Shown here piece by piece: positions 34,429-43,368 of a stretch of 49,023 bases of DNA (positions within the stretch are counted from its first letter, which is position 1; every line of letters starts with the position of its first letter). The stretch comes from Flammeovirgaceae bacterium. GTDB lineage: Bacteria > Bacteroidota > Bacteroidia > Cytophagales > Cyclobacteriaceae. A program made the position numbers and the translations under genes. The notes beneath the pieces were generated by a model, which was not told where the DNA came from, made no database searches, and saw nothing but the letters and a program-made list of their open reading frames with translations. Where the stretch lies: NCBI GenBank assembly GCA_023251155.1, contig JAHEZH010000016.1, forward strand, positions 1 to 49,023, read 5' to 3'.

Positions 34429-35328
34429 ATGAGTAAAAAGAAGGAGCTATTAACCCAAGCGGAGCTATTGGTCGATCGTACCGTAAAAGGTATGGTGGAG
34501 TTTAAGGGGCTTTCGGTAGCGGATACTATCCATGTGTTTGAAGGTGATATGTCAAGGTCTCCATTCCGGTCTGACTTCTTTGTCATCTTTCTGGTTAAAA
34601 CGGGTCAGGCGGAAGTAAGGATCAATAACGTTTCCTATACGCTCGTGGTCAATGATGTCATCCTGGGGCCACCCAATGCCATCAAGCAACTTGTGAGTAT
34701 TTCCAAAGACTGCACGGGTTATTGTATTACGTTTAAAGTAGATTTTCTCAACCAGTTGGGCTTGCCACGTCACTACCCTGAATTAATTAATTACTTTGCA
34801 TCGAAAAATAAACCATACTGGAAACTCTCGGGGCCGGATGCGGCTAACCTCATTACATTCATCTCCGATTTATTCTTTCGATGCAAGGAGGTGAAGAACC
34901 ATCCTTATGGTAAGGAGATGTTAAATCACACCTTCTTCCGGCTGATGTATGAATTGGCTGCGCTGGCTACGCGCTACAGTCAGCCGATGAATGAGCACTT
35001 GTCCCGCAAGGAACATCTGGTTATGCAATTTGCAACATTGGTCAACAGCCATTTCCGCGAACAACGCTCAGTACAATTCTATGCGGGTAAACTACACATC
35101 ACCCCCAAATACCTTACGGAAACCGTAAAGGAAGTCAGTGGAAAAAATGCAAGGGATATCATCGATGATTTTGTGGTGCTTGAAGCCAAGCTTTTATTAG
35201 ATATGCTGAGCCTGTCCGTAGGGCAAGTAGCCGAAAAATTAAACTTCAGCGACCAGTCTTTTTTTGGTAAGTTCTTCAAACGCAAAGCCGGTATATCTCC
35301 CAAAGAATACCGCACCCTGCCCAAGTAA
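34429..35328 (+). CDS. AraC-family transcriptional regulator
   Basis: 299 aa. The N-terminal half is a cupin-like sensing domain (FFVIFLVKTGQAEVRINNVSYTLVVNDVILGPPNA). The C-terminal 100 residues carry the two helix-turn-helix units: VQFYAGKLHITPKYLTETVKEVSGKNARDIIDDFV and VGQVAEKLNFSDQSFFGKFFKRKAGISPKEYR. It is encoded just before the RND efflux genes on the same strand, so it may activate them in response to a small molecule, but its own promoter and the 144-base gap mean it is not simply the first gene of that operon. Confidence 0.93.
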   Translation: MSKKKELLTQAELLVDRTVKGMVEFKGLSVADTIHVFEGDMSRSPFRSDFFVIFLVKTGQAEVRINNVSYTLVVNDVILGPPNAIKQLVSISKDCTGYCITFKVDFLNQLGLPRHYPELINYFASKNKPYWKLSGPDAANLITFISDLFFRCKEVKNHPYGKEMLNHTFFRLMYELAALATRYSQPMNEHLSRKEHLVMQFATLVNSHFREQRSVQFYAGKLHITPKYLTETVKEVSGKNARDIIDDFVVLEAKLLLDMLSLSVGQVAEKLNFSDQSFFGKFFKRKAGISPKEYRTLPK

Positions 35329-35390
35329 GCGTTTTATTCCGCTCCCCCCGGGTAACCGACAATTAGACCAATACTGCCGATGTAACAACC

Positions 35391-35446
35391 TTTTACAGAG
35401 TGGCACGCTACCCAAATTTGCATCCGTAATCAGCACACGATCGTGT
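35391..35446 (+). promoter_or_regulatory. efflux operon promoter with a 12-bp palindrome
   Basis: CAAATTTG at 35413-35420 is one base off TAnnTTTG, with a T-rich -33 region at about 35391. ACACGATCGTGT at 35435-35446 is a perfect palindrome that would lie directly downstream of the transcription start. This is where a TetR-type repressor would be expected to bind; a TetR gene ends the operon. Confidence 0.45.
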
Positions 35447-35472
35447 TGATGATATCTGTAAAAAGAAACGAT

Positions 35473-36495
35473 ATGAACGCAATAGGTAGAGCCTCAGTGG
35501 CGATGATGATGAGTTTCTTACTGCTGAGTTGTAGCAAGGAAGGAAAGAAAAAGGAGATGGCACCGGTTAAGGTAGATGTGCTGACGATCAAAGCCAGCAG
35601 CGAGTTTCAGTCGCTCTCGTACTCCGGTTTTATTGAACCGGAAAATACAGCGGCCATTGGCTTTTCTGTTCCCGGAGTGGTAGAAACGATTTTAGCGGAA
35701 GAAGGACAAAGGGTGAAGCAAGGTCAGTTGCTGGCCACCATCGATGCAACGGAATACATCAACGCCTTGGCTATTGCCAATGCCGGATTGGAGCAAGCCG
35801 AAGATATGTTCACACGACTGAATACCCTGTATGAAAAGGGTAGCCTTCCGGCCAGAGAGTATATCGATATCAAAACCAAGGTAGCACAGGCAAAAGCAAA
35901 TCAGGCGATCAATGCCAAACGCATCAACGACAGTAAACTCGTTGCTCCGATCACGGGCATCGTTACATCCCGAAAAATAGAACGTGGCAGTATGGCAGCA
36001 CCGGGAAGTCCTGCCTTTGCTATTGTGAAAACCGATAAAGTATACACCCGGATATCTGTGCCGGAAAGTGAGGTGGGGTCACTGAGGGACGGCATGGAGA
36101 CAAGGGTGTATATCCCCACACTTCGCGATACACTTTCAGGCCGTATTACCATTGTCAATCCTCAGGCCGATGAGGTGTCGCGCACCTATACCGTCAAAAT
36201 AAAACTGGACAACGCTGCAGGAAAAATCCTTCCCGGTATGATCACGCGGGTTGAGGTGCCCATCGCTAATGCTATTCCAGCCATGCGGGTACCGGCTACC
36301 GCCATCGTTCGTGATGCGGATGATATCACCTACCTCTATGTGGTAAATGAAAATTCCACGGCTATGAAAAAGCGCGTGACCGTAAAAAGCGTTTTGGCAA
36401 ATAATCAGGTGATTATTGACGGACTACAGTGGGGAGATCGTGTGATCGTAGCCGGACAATCACGACTCAAAGACGGGAGCAGGCTCGCACTTTAA
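35473..36495 (+). CDS. RND efflux periplasmic adaptor (membrane fusion) lipoprotein
   Basis: 340 aa from the ATG at 35473 (GTG 35443 and ATG 35449 lie upstream in frame, but the signal starts at MNAIGRAS). The lipobox ends with LLLSC, so Cys20 is acylated. The order is typical HlyD/AcrA: FIEPENTAAIGFSVPGVV (beta-barrel/lipoyl start), VKQGQLLATIDATEY (lipoyl half), a coiled coil around residues 85-140, KLVAPITGIVTSRKIERG (second lipoyl half), and the C-terminal barrel. It links the RND pump to the TolC channel. Confidence 0.93.
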   Translation: MNAIGRASVAMMMSFLLLSCSKEGKKKEMAPVKVDVLTIKASSEFQSLSYSGFIEPENTAAIGFSVPGVVETILAEEGQRVKQGQLLATIDATEYINALAIANAGLEQAEDMFTRLNTLYEKGSLPAREYIDIKTKVAQAKANQAINAKRINDSKLVAPITGIVTSRKIERGSMAAPGSPAFAIVKTDKVYTRISVPESEVGSLRDGMETRVYIPTLRDTLSGRITIVNPQADEVSRTYTVKIKLDNAAGKILPGMITRVEVPIANAIPAMRVPATAIVRDADDITYLYVVNENSTAMKKRVTVKSVLANNQVIIDGLQWGDRVIVAGQSRLKDGSRLAL

Positions 36496-36614
36496 AAACC
36501 GATTTTTTCAATTACAATTTTATTCTCATCAACGGATGACCTGACGGAGTTGTGCCCGGGCCATAACGAAGTTAAGACCAGCCTCTCCCTTATTCACCGA
36601 TAACGAAAGCAGAA

Positions 36615-39600
36615 ATGAAACGAAAGATTAATCTCATTGAAGCGGCCATGAAGTACAAGCAGGTAACGCTTGTAGTCATTACGCTGCTGGTCATGCTCGG
36701 ATTGCATGCCCTACTCAATATGCCGCGCTCGGAAAACCCAAAAATCGATATGCCTGTTGCCATGGTGTATGCCTTCTATCCCGGAGCCGATGAAATGCAG
36801 ATGGAGAAACAGGTGACCAATAAGATCGAGCAACTACTTTTTTCATTCGAAGAAATAGATAAGAAAAAAACCACTTCGCAGACCAAAGACGGACAGGTGT
36901 TCATCACCGTGTACTTACATACCGAAGTAAAGGACCGTAAAAAATTCTGGAGTACGTTGCAACATGGATTAAACAGTTCTGCCGCACAGGTATTGCCACG
37001 CGGAGTAATCGGGCCGGTAGTCAATAGTAACTTCGGTGATGTTACCGCGCAGATCATTACTGTATCTTCTGATCAACGAAGCTATGCCGAGATCGAAAAA
37101 TTCCTCGATCAGATTGAAGACGGATTGAAAATCATCCCCGAAGTTTCCAAGATTAACCGGTCAGGAGGACAAAAGCAACAGATCTATGTGACTATCGATG
37201 ATCGTAAAATGCTGCAGTATGGGTTTGATCTTTCTGTGATTGTGCAGACCCTGCAAACACAGAACAACACGGGCTACTCGGGAGAGGTAACGATTGCTTC
37301 CAATACGATACCGTTATTTACCAACAGTCAATATCATTCCGAAGAAGAGATTGCCAACCAGGTGGTGTACACCACACCGCAAGGAACTGTAGTACGATTG
37401 AAGGATGTGGCGACCATCGAACGAAGGTTTGAAGAGCCCTCTTCTTTTATCCGAATCGGAGAAGATAAGGTAATGATGCTCGCTATAGAGATGCAGCCGG
37501 GAAATAACATCGTTGAGTTCGGGCATACAATCGAAGCAGCATTGGATGAATTGCAGCATTCTTTCCCACCAGACGTGCGCATCAATACGGTTGTCAACCA
37601 GCCCGAAGTGGTACGTGAAAGTATCGTTCACTTTATGAAAGAATTCGGAATCGCCATTGGTGCAGTAATTATTGTTGTCATTCTGCTTTTACCTTTCCGC
37701 GTAGCCCTGGTTGCTTCCTTTGCTGCGCCCGTCTCCATTCTGGTCACGTTTGGTATGGTAAATCTTATTGGCATTGAGCTTCACCAGGTAACACTTGCAG
37801 CGCTGATCATTGTGCTGGGGATGGTAGTGGACAATGCCATTGTGGTCGTGGATAATTATATCGAAAAACTCGATGAAGGGATAACTCCATGGACAGCCGC
37901 ATGGCAGGCGGCACAACAGCTTTCATTACCGATCTTTACGGCCACGTTAGCTATCATTTTTGCTTTTGCACCGCTCGCTTTCTTCCTGGACGGTATAGCC
38001 AAAGACTTTATTGCCGCATTGCCGGTTACGGTGGCGGTAGCGTTGATTATCTCCATGCTCATTGCCTTGTTTCTCACACCCTTCATGTGCTACGTGTACA
38101 TCAAGACAGGGCTGAAGCATCACATGGGCGATCGTCCGCCTAAGAAAAGTATGCTGGACTATTTACAGAATGGATTTAATGCAGGAGTGGAGTGGGCATT
38201 TCGCTGGCCGAAAGTAACGTTGGCTGCCGCGGTGGTCTCTATTGTGCTGGCACTGGTGCTGGCGGGCAATGTAAGTCAGGAGTTTTTCCCGTTGAGTGAA
38301 AGTAAACAGTTCAATGCCGAGATATGGATGCCCAATGGTACTTCATTGAAGGAAACAGAACGCGTGGTGAAGAAGGTGGAAGCCGAACTTCGAAAAGACA
38401 ATCGGGTAGTAGGAATAGCCAGCTTTGTAGGCACCAGCTCACCTCGTTTTAATATTACCTACGCACCTGAAATTCCACGACGGAACTTTGCTCAGCTGTT
38501 CATCACCACCACCGATAAAGATGCCACCACTGACCTGGTCAAAGAATATTTGCCAAAAATGGAAGGAGTGGTGCCGGATGGCTATGTACGCCTACGGCAA
38601 CTCAGTATGCAGGAAGGCTCCCCCATAGCCATTCGTGTGATTGGTGATAACATCAATGACCAGAAGCGGGTAGCACAACAGGTGCGTGATATTCTCGAAA
38701 CTTCGAGTGGAACCAACTGGGTGCGCACCGATTATGAAGAGGACTACTTTGGCATTCGTCTCTTAATCAATGAGGATGCAGCTGCGCGTCTTGGCGTACC
38801 TCATCAGGCAATCACACAAACACTGGGAGCAGGGCTGAAAGGATTTGCCGTCTCCCAGCTATGGGAAGGAGATACGCCGGTGGATATTTTTCTTCGCCTG
38901 GATTCGGTTAACCGAAGTAATATCACTGACCTGGAGAACCTCCACATCAGCTCCATGTACGGGAGCAAAGTAGCTTTAAAAGAAGTCGCTACACTCTCGC
39001 CTTCCTGGCATACCGGAGTCATTGCACATCGCAATGGCCTGCGCACCCTCACTGTACTGGCGGAAGCGCAGATGGGAATGAGAGCCGCTGAAATCATGAA
39101 AGAAGTACAACCTCAGTTGGATAAACTTGTTTTACCTGATGGTATCCGCCTCTCTTATGGTGGCGATGCCGAATCCTCGCAGGAGAATGCACCGGGTATG
39201 GGTATGGCATTGGGCGTGAGTCTCATTCTGATCCTGATTACGCTGCTGTTTCAGTTCAAGACATTTGGTAAAACACTCATCATTCTGGCAACATTTCCAT
39301 TGAGTTTGCTTGGAGCGTTTCTTGGATTGACCATCACGGGTAACCCGATGGGTTTCACGGCCTTCATGGGCATCATCAGTCTGATCGGTATTGTTGTGCG
39401 TAACGGTATCATCCTTGTGGATTATGCCGATGAACTGGTGCACGATCATGGATATACAATCAAGGCCGCAGCACTGGCGGCAGCCAAGCGAAGAATGCGG
39501 CCGATATTTCTTACGTCAGCGGCAGCGGCGGTAGGTGTTATTCCGATGATCGCCGGCAAGTCTCCACTATGGGCACCTTTGGGAAGTGTGCTGGCTTCTG

Positions 39601-39737
39601 GTCTGATTGTGTCGATGGTACTCACCCTGTTCATCATCCCGGTCTTGTATTACTTGTTTGTAAGACCCGTAGAGGAAGAGGTGGACGTTGCGGACAGCGA
39701 AGTACCCATTCAATACAAGCCCAGTCACGAAATTTAA
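36615..39737 (+). CDS. RND-family efflux pump (AcrB-like)
   Basis: 1040 aa, normal length for the HAE-type RND family, with 12 membrane helices and two large periplasmic loops. The first helix follows AAMKYKQVTLVVITLLVMLG. In helix 4 the proton-relay region reads GMVVDNAIVVVDNY, so the first Asp (D406) is kept while the second position is Asn407; the helix-10 basic residue is Arg (R929 in VVRNGIILVDY) where AcrB has Lys. It should export drugs, metabolites or lipids with proton-motive force. The substrate cannot be read. Confidence 0.95.
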   Translation: MKRKINLIEAAMKYKQVTLVVITLLVMLGLHALLNMPRSENPKIDMPVAMVYAFYPGADEMQMEKQVTNKIEQLLFSFEEIDKKKTTSQTKDGQVFITVYLHTEVKDRKKFWSTLQHGLNSSAAQVLPRGVIGPVVNSNFGDVTAQIITVSSDQRSYAEIEKFLDQIEDGLKIIPEVSKINRSGGQKQQIYVTIDDRKMLQYGFDLSVIVQTLQTQNNTGYSGEVTIASNTIPLFTNSQYHSEEEIANQVVYTTPQGTVVRLKDVATIERRFEEPSSFIRIGEDKVMMLAIEMQPGNNIVEFGHTIEAALDELQHSFPPDVRINTVVNQPEVVRESIVHFMKEFGIAIGAVIIVVILLLPFRVALVASFAAPVSILVTFGMVNLIGIELHQVTLAALIIVLGMVVDNAIVVVDNYIEKLDEGITPWTAAWQAAQQLSLPIFTATLAIIFAFAPLAFFLDGIAKDFIAALPVTVAVALIISMLIALFLTPFMCYVYIKTGLKHHMGDRPPKKSMLDYLQNGFNAGVEWAFRWPKVTLAAAVVSIVLALVLAGNVSQEFFPLSESKQFNAEIWMPNGTSLKETERVVKKVEAELRKDNRVVGIASFVGTSSPRFNITYAPEIPRRNFAQLFITTTDKDATTDLVKEYLPKMEGVVPDGYVRLRQLSMQEGSPIAIRVIGDNINDQKRVAQQVRDILETSSGTNWVRTDYEEDYFGIRLLINEDAAARLGVPHQAITQTLGAGLKGFAVSQLWEGDTPVDIFLRLDSVNRSNITDLENLHISSMYGSKVALKEVATLSPSWHTGVIAHRNGLRTLTVLAEAQMGMRAAEIMKEVQPQLDKLVLPDGIRLSYGGDAESSQENAPGMGMALGVSLILILITLLFQFKTFGKTLIILATFPLSLLGAFLGLTITGNPMGFTAFMGIISLIGIVVRNGIILVDYADELVHDHGYTIKAAALAAAKRRMRPIFLTSAAAAVGVIPMIAGKSPLWAPLGSVLASGLIVSMVLTLFIIPVLYYLFVRPVEEEVDVADSEVPIQYKPSHEI

Positions 39738-39790
39738 TCTCACCCGAATTTGCCTGTCGCCAGACGGCACCCATGTTAATCGTTATAAAA

Positions 39791-41113
39791 ATGAACCGAC
39801 AGAATTATAGTATATCGCTCCTCATTTTATTGAGTTTGATAGCAGGCATGCAATGTGCGTGGTCACAGCTTCAGCCAGCACCCGGTGAGGTACCTGCACG
39901 AACACTTACGCTGGAAGAATGCCGTCACCTGGCGCTGGAGCAGAACCGGAAGATCAAAGCAGCCAAGTTTCAGATGGAAGCTTCATACGCAGTGCAAAAA
40001 TCAGTAGCAGCCAATGCACTACCTTCAGTAGATGGAAGTATGATGGGCGTTTACCTGGGCGAACCGTTAGCAGGAGCACTGAACGGAGCCATCCCGAAAT
40101 ACTTTGCCAACGGTTCGGTTACCGTTTCTCAGGCCATCTATGCGGGAGGTAAGATCCGCTACGGAAAGCAGGCGGCTGAAAAGGGAACGGAGATACACGA
40201 AGCGCAGCTGGCATTAACCGAGGCCGAGGTACTGCTTCTGGCAGAGAAAGCGTATTGGCAGGTGATACAGGGCAATGAAAAAATTACCCTCGCCACACGC
40301 TTCAAAGAAATGGTACAGTCTTTACAACACGATTTGAAAAACGCGTACGATGCCGGGCTCATTTACAAAAATGATTTGCTCCGGGTAGACGTCACTCTCA
40401 ACGAAGCCGATCTCAATGTGTCGAGGGCAAAAGACGGAGTGGTAATGGCCAGATTGAATCTGGCTCAGGTAATGGGGGTGCCGGGTAGCACCGATTTTAT
40501 ACTGGCAGATTCCGTATCAGGAACCTTTGATGTACCCTCTGCACAGATGGATACCGCTACGGCCAAACGCCCCGAGATCATCCTTCTTCATAAAGTACTG
40601 CAAGCCGAAGAATTGCAACGGAAAATTCTCAGAGCCGATCTGCGCCCCATCATAGGCGTAAGCGCCAGTGGCTTGGCGGCCATGGGTAAAGGTGTGAACA
40701 TCTCCGATGGCAGCAATTCCATGACTACGTATTATGGTCTGGCAAATATCAGCTTTCCCCTGTTCGACTGGGGAAAAAGAGCGGGTAAGGTGAAAGAACA
40801 ATCGTATAAAATCAGTGCACAACAGCAGCAGTTGCTGGAGACGAATGAACTCATTCAACTGGAAATTCAGAATGCCTACCTGCAGCTCAATCATTCTGCC
40901 AGAAAAGTGAGTAATTCACTGCTGTCGCTGCAGCAAGCGGATGAAAATCTGAAATTAGCCAACGACCGTTTTAAAGCAGGAACCATAGTAGCCAAGGATG
41001 TACAGGAAGCGCAAGCCATCTGGCAGCAGGCTTACAGCAATGTGATCGATGCAAAGATTGAGTACAAGATCAATACAGCCACTTATAAAAAAGCAACCGG
41101 CGAACGTAACTAA
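39791..41113 (+). CDS. TolC-family outer membrane efflux protein
   Basis: 440 aa from the ATG at 39791; a start at 39773 would add six residues. The signal peptide is MNRQNYSISLLILLSLIAG followed by a cut after AWS. Two OEP repeats are visible: TLEECRHLALEQNRKIKAAKFQMEA and, in the second half, NELIQLEIQNAYLQLNHSARKV and the end region LANDRFKAGTIVAKDVQEAQ. It forms the trimeric outer membrane channel of the RND system. The gene lies 53 bases after the pump and 22 bases before the TetR gene. Confidence 0.94.
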   Translation: MNRQNYSISLLILLSLIAGMQCAWSQLQPAPGEVPARTLTLEECRHLALEQNRKIKAAKFQMEASYAVQKSVAANALPSVDGSMMGVYLGEPLAGALNGAIPKYFANGSVTVSQAIYAGGKIRYGKQAAEKGTEIHEAQLALTEAEVLLLAEKAYWQVIQGNEKITLATRFKEMVQSLQHDLKNAYDAGLIYKNDLLRVDVTLNEADLNVSRAKDGVVMARLNLAQVMGVPGSTDFILADSVSGTFDVPSAQMDTATAKRPEIILLHKVLQAEELQRKILRADLRPIIGVSASGLAAMGKGVNISDGSNSMTTYYGLANISFPLFDWGKRAGKVKEQSYKISAQQQQLLETNELIQLEIQNAYLQLNHSARKVSNSLLSLQQADENLKLANDRFKAGTIVAKDVQEAQAIWQQAYSNVIDAKIEYKINTATYKKATGERN

Positions 41114-41135
41114 GGGATGCGATCCTAAAAGCAGG

Positions 41136-41735
41136 ATGAGCAGGGAGAAGATCATCAGAGAAGCAGCACGGCTTTTTGCCTTTCGTGGAGTAAGAGCCAT
41201 CAGCATGTTAGATGTTGCCATGCAGTGCAGGAACAAGCCGGGCGAATTGAAACTTCACTTCGCTACCAAGAGATCTTTGGTGGCTGCGATTATCGATGAT
41301 TTCATCCAGCACCACGAACGACACCTGCGATGCAATCCCAGGCTTTCACCGGATGTGCATTATGAAATCAGAAACTTTTTTCAACTCATCGAACAGGCAG
41401 TGGAAACGTTTAATCCGGTCTTTCTCTGGGAAATCAAAAAATACTATAAGCCGCAGTGGCGAAAGATGACTGCCTTTAAAGAACAGCGAATGATTCCGTA
41501 CCTCAATGATGTGATCAGGCGCGGAGTGCAACAGGGGTATTACGTACTTGCCAACGATCACCTTTACGCTGAAGTGTATTTTATTACACTGAACGAAATC
41601 ATTACTTGTCCACTCCCCGTCAATATCATTGGCGCGGTGCAGGCGATGAACACGATGTTTTATAACGGAATCGTGAGGACCGGTATAGTCTGCAGTGCGG
41701 GTACGTTTATACCTGCCATCAGGAATGGCGAATAA
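41136..41735 (+). CDS. TetR-family transcriptional regulator
   Basis: 199 aa from the ATG at 41136. The N-terminal helix-turn-helix reads REKIIREAARLFAFRGVRAISMLDVAMQ, followed by KRSLVAAIIDDFIQHH, a typical TetR start; the C-terminal helices are ligand-binding and divergent. Located at the end of the efflux operon, it is a good candidate repressor of the operon. It converges on the HxlR gene with a gap of only 6 bases. Confidence 0.9.
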   Translation: MSREKIIREAARLFAFRGVRAISMLDVAMQCRNKPGELKLHFATKRSLVAAIIDDFIQHHERHLRCNPRLSPDVHYEIRNFFQLIEQAVETFNPVFLWEIKKYYKPQWRKMTAFKEQRMIPYLNDVIRRGVQQGYYVLANDHLYAEVYFITLNEIITCPLPVNIIGAVQAMNTMFYNGIVRTGIVCSAGTFIPAIRNGE

Positions 41736-41741
41736 ATAAAA

Positions 41742-42113
41742 TCATGGTGTTGATAAATGGTGTGGGCGTTTCAGAATGATGGATCGCAAGCGTTCCTCAT
41801 GCGCATCGCCCCAGTTTCCTAAAGCAGCAATAACCGGAATTAAGGTCTTCCCGAAATCGGTTAATGAGTACTCCACCTTAGGAGGCACAACAGGGTAGAT
41901 CACCTTTGAAATCAACTCGTGGTCTTCCAATTCTTTTAACTGGCTCGATAAAACCCTGCGCGAAGCATCCGGAATTTTGCGCTGGAGTTCGCTTGGCCGT
42001 TGATGTCCTTCATGAATAAACCACAGCAAACGAATTTTCCATTTACCGTAAATCACTTCCCCCACCAGATCAAGACCACAGTTGAGCGTAGGTTGAATTT
42101 TTCGTTCGTACAT
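41742..42113 (-). CDS. HxlR-family transcriptional regulator
   Basis: 123 aa from the ATG at 42113 (a start at 42149 would add 12 residues). MYERKIQPTLNCGLDLVGE and KWKIRLLWFIHEGHQRPSELQRKI form the winged helix core; SRRVLSSQLKELEDHELISKVIY is the recognition helix and wing start, followed by VEYSLTDFGKTL. The conserved Cys12 near the start is typical of redox-sensing members of the family, such as HypR or YodB, though this is only by position. It diverges from the HExxH protein gene. Confidence 0.9.
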   Translation of the reverse strand: MYERKIQPTLNCGLDLVGEVIYGKWKIRLLWFIHEGHQRPSELQRKIPDASRRVLSSQLKELEDHELISKVIYPVVPPKVEYSLTDFGKTLIPVIAALGNWGDAHEERLRSIILKRPHHLSTP

Positions 42114-42219
42114 GAGCACAAGATAACCTATCTGAACCGTGTCAGTCAAATGCGCCCCCTGTCATCTGACCACTAGCCCGTTATCTTTCATGAGCGGATC
42201 AGAGCTTTCTCCCATTGCA

Positions 42220-42325
42220 GGTGGTACATCAGCACGATTGGGCTTCCTTCAAATGTTCCCGCTATTTTGTACCACCCCCGACAGAAAGTAGGGACTAACG
42301 AATCGCATAGGGATAAATTTATCCC
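42220..42325. promoter_or_regulatory. inverted repeats between the HxlR and HExxH genes
   Basis: GGGATAAATTTATCCC at 42310-42325 is a perfect 16-bp palindrome. In addition GGTGGTACA (42220-42228) and TGTACCACC (42268-42276) form a 9-bp inverted repeat with a 39-base loop. Both lie in the divergent region of about 270 bases. The palindrome is the size expected for a dimeric winged-helix regulator such as HxlR. Confidence 0.5.
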
Positions 42326-42383
42326 GCTGACAGCGTGCCTGAAAAAGCGATTGGTTTTACTAATTTGCGCGCGAAATCCCCTT

Positions 42384-43292
42384 ATGTACCACGTAATTCT
42401 TTCAATCGTTTTTACATTTCTTACTTTTCAGGCCGCTAATGGTCAGGTATCCACCGCAGTGGAGGGTACCTGGATGAAGTACGTTGCGCCTGCACCGGAA
42501 AGCATTTTTAAACGATTTCGTGAGGCCGGAATGGATCCTGCTGATCATACGCTGACCGACGTGGAAAGCGCAAAGGTCGCAGCTGCGTTTGCCGTTTTAC
42601 CACCTTTGCACCAGCAGGTGCTGAGCAGCCGTTTGCATAGCATCAGCTTTATGGATAACATGCCGAACACTGCGTTGACCTCGCCGGTTGTATCTGAGGA
42701 TTCCGTTGAGCGGTTTAACATTACTTTCCGTGCCGGAATACTTCATGAGACCATCTCGGAGTGGGCTACTAAAAAGGAAAATACACTATACGACAAGGCA
42801 GGGAACAACGAATATACAGTAAGCATTGAAGCGGGTGACCTCGATGCCTTTGTCTATGTTTTACTTCATGAAGCAACACATGTGGTCGATGCAGTAGTGA
42901 AAATGACACCGCCTGTTAAACAGGCCAGCGATCGCCTCGCGCCTACGTTCATCACCAAAGGTATATGGCACCGAATCAATGTACCGGTCGAGCGGTATAC
43001 CGATTCGCTTGTGGAGAAAACCCTGTTTCGTGGCGGCGGAAGAATGCCGGTCGCCTCCGCCCCCGAAATGTACCGCGCGTTGTCGAAAATGCCTTTTGTA
43101 TCCTTCTACGCCACGGCAAGCTGGTCGGAGGATATCGCTGAACTTGAGACCATCTATCACCTGACGCATAAAATGAAACAACCTTTTCATGTCATTGTTA
43201 AAAAGGGCAATGACGAACTTGCCCGATTTGAACCGATGAAGAACAGGCAGGTGCAAAAACGGCTGCATCAGTTGAACGTGTTCTATTCATAA
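42384..43292 (+). CDS. secreted putative zinc metalloprotease (HExxH)
   Basis: 302 aa from the ATG at 42384, chosen because it begins a signal peptide (MYHVILSIVFTFLTFQAANG) with cleavage after about residue 20. H162-E163-A-T-H166 with D169 gives a zincin motif. A second conserved-looking acidic patch, WSEDIAELE at 247-255, would supply the third zinc ligand as in other HExxH...ED.AE proteins. Length fits a small secreted protease. No named family is recognised. It diverges from an HxlR regulator and a palindrome lies between, so its expression is likely regulated. Confidence 0.72.
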   Translation: MYHVILSIVFTFLTFQAANGQVSTAVEGTWMKYVAPAPESIFKRFREAGMDPADHTLTDVESAKVAAAFAVLPPLHQQVLSSRLHSISFMDNMPNTALTSPVVSEDSVERFNITFRAGILHETISEWATKKENTLYDKAGNNEYTVSIEAGDLDAFVYVLLHEATHVVDAVVKMTPPVKQASDRLAPTFITKGIWHRINVPVERYTDSLVEKTLFRGGGRMPVASAPEMYRALSKMPFVSFYATASWSEDIAELETIYHLTHKMKQPFHVIVKKGNDELARFEPMKNRQVQKRLHQLNVFYS

Positions 43293-43368
43293 CCATCACT
43301 TGATTTGCTCTCTTTTTTTTCATTGTTCTGGTACTATTTGATTTTACAATGCATTAGAACACACCTCC

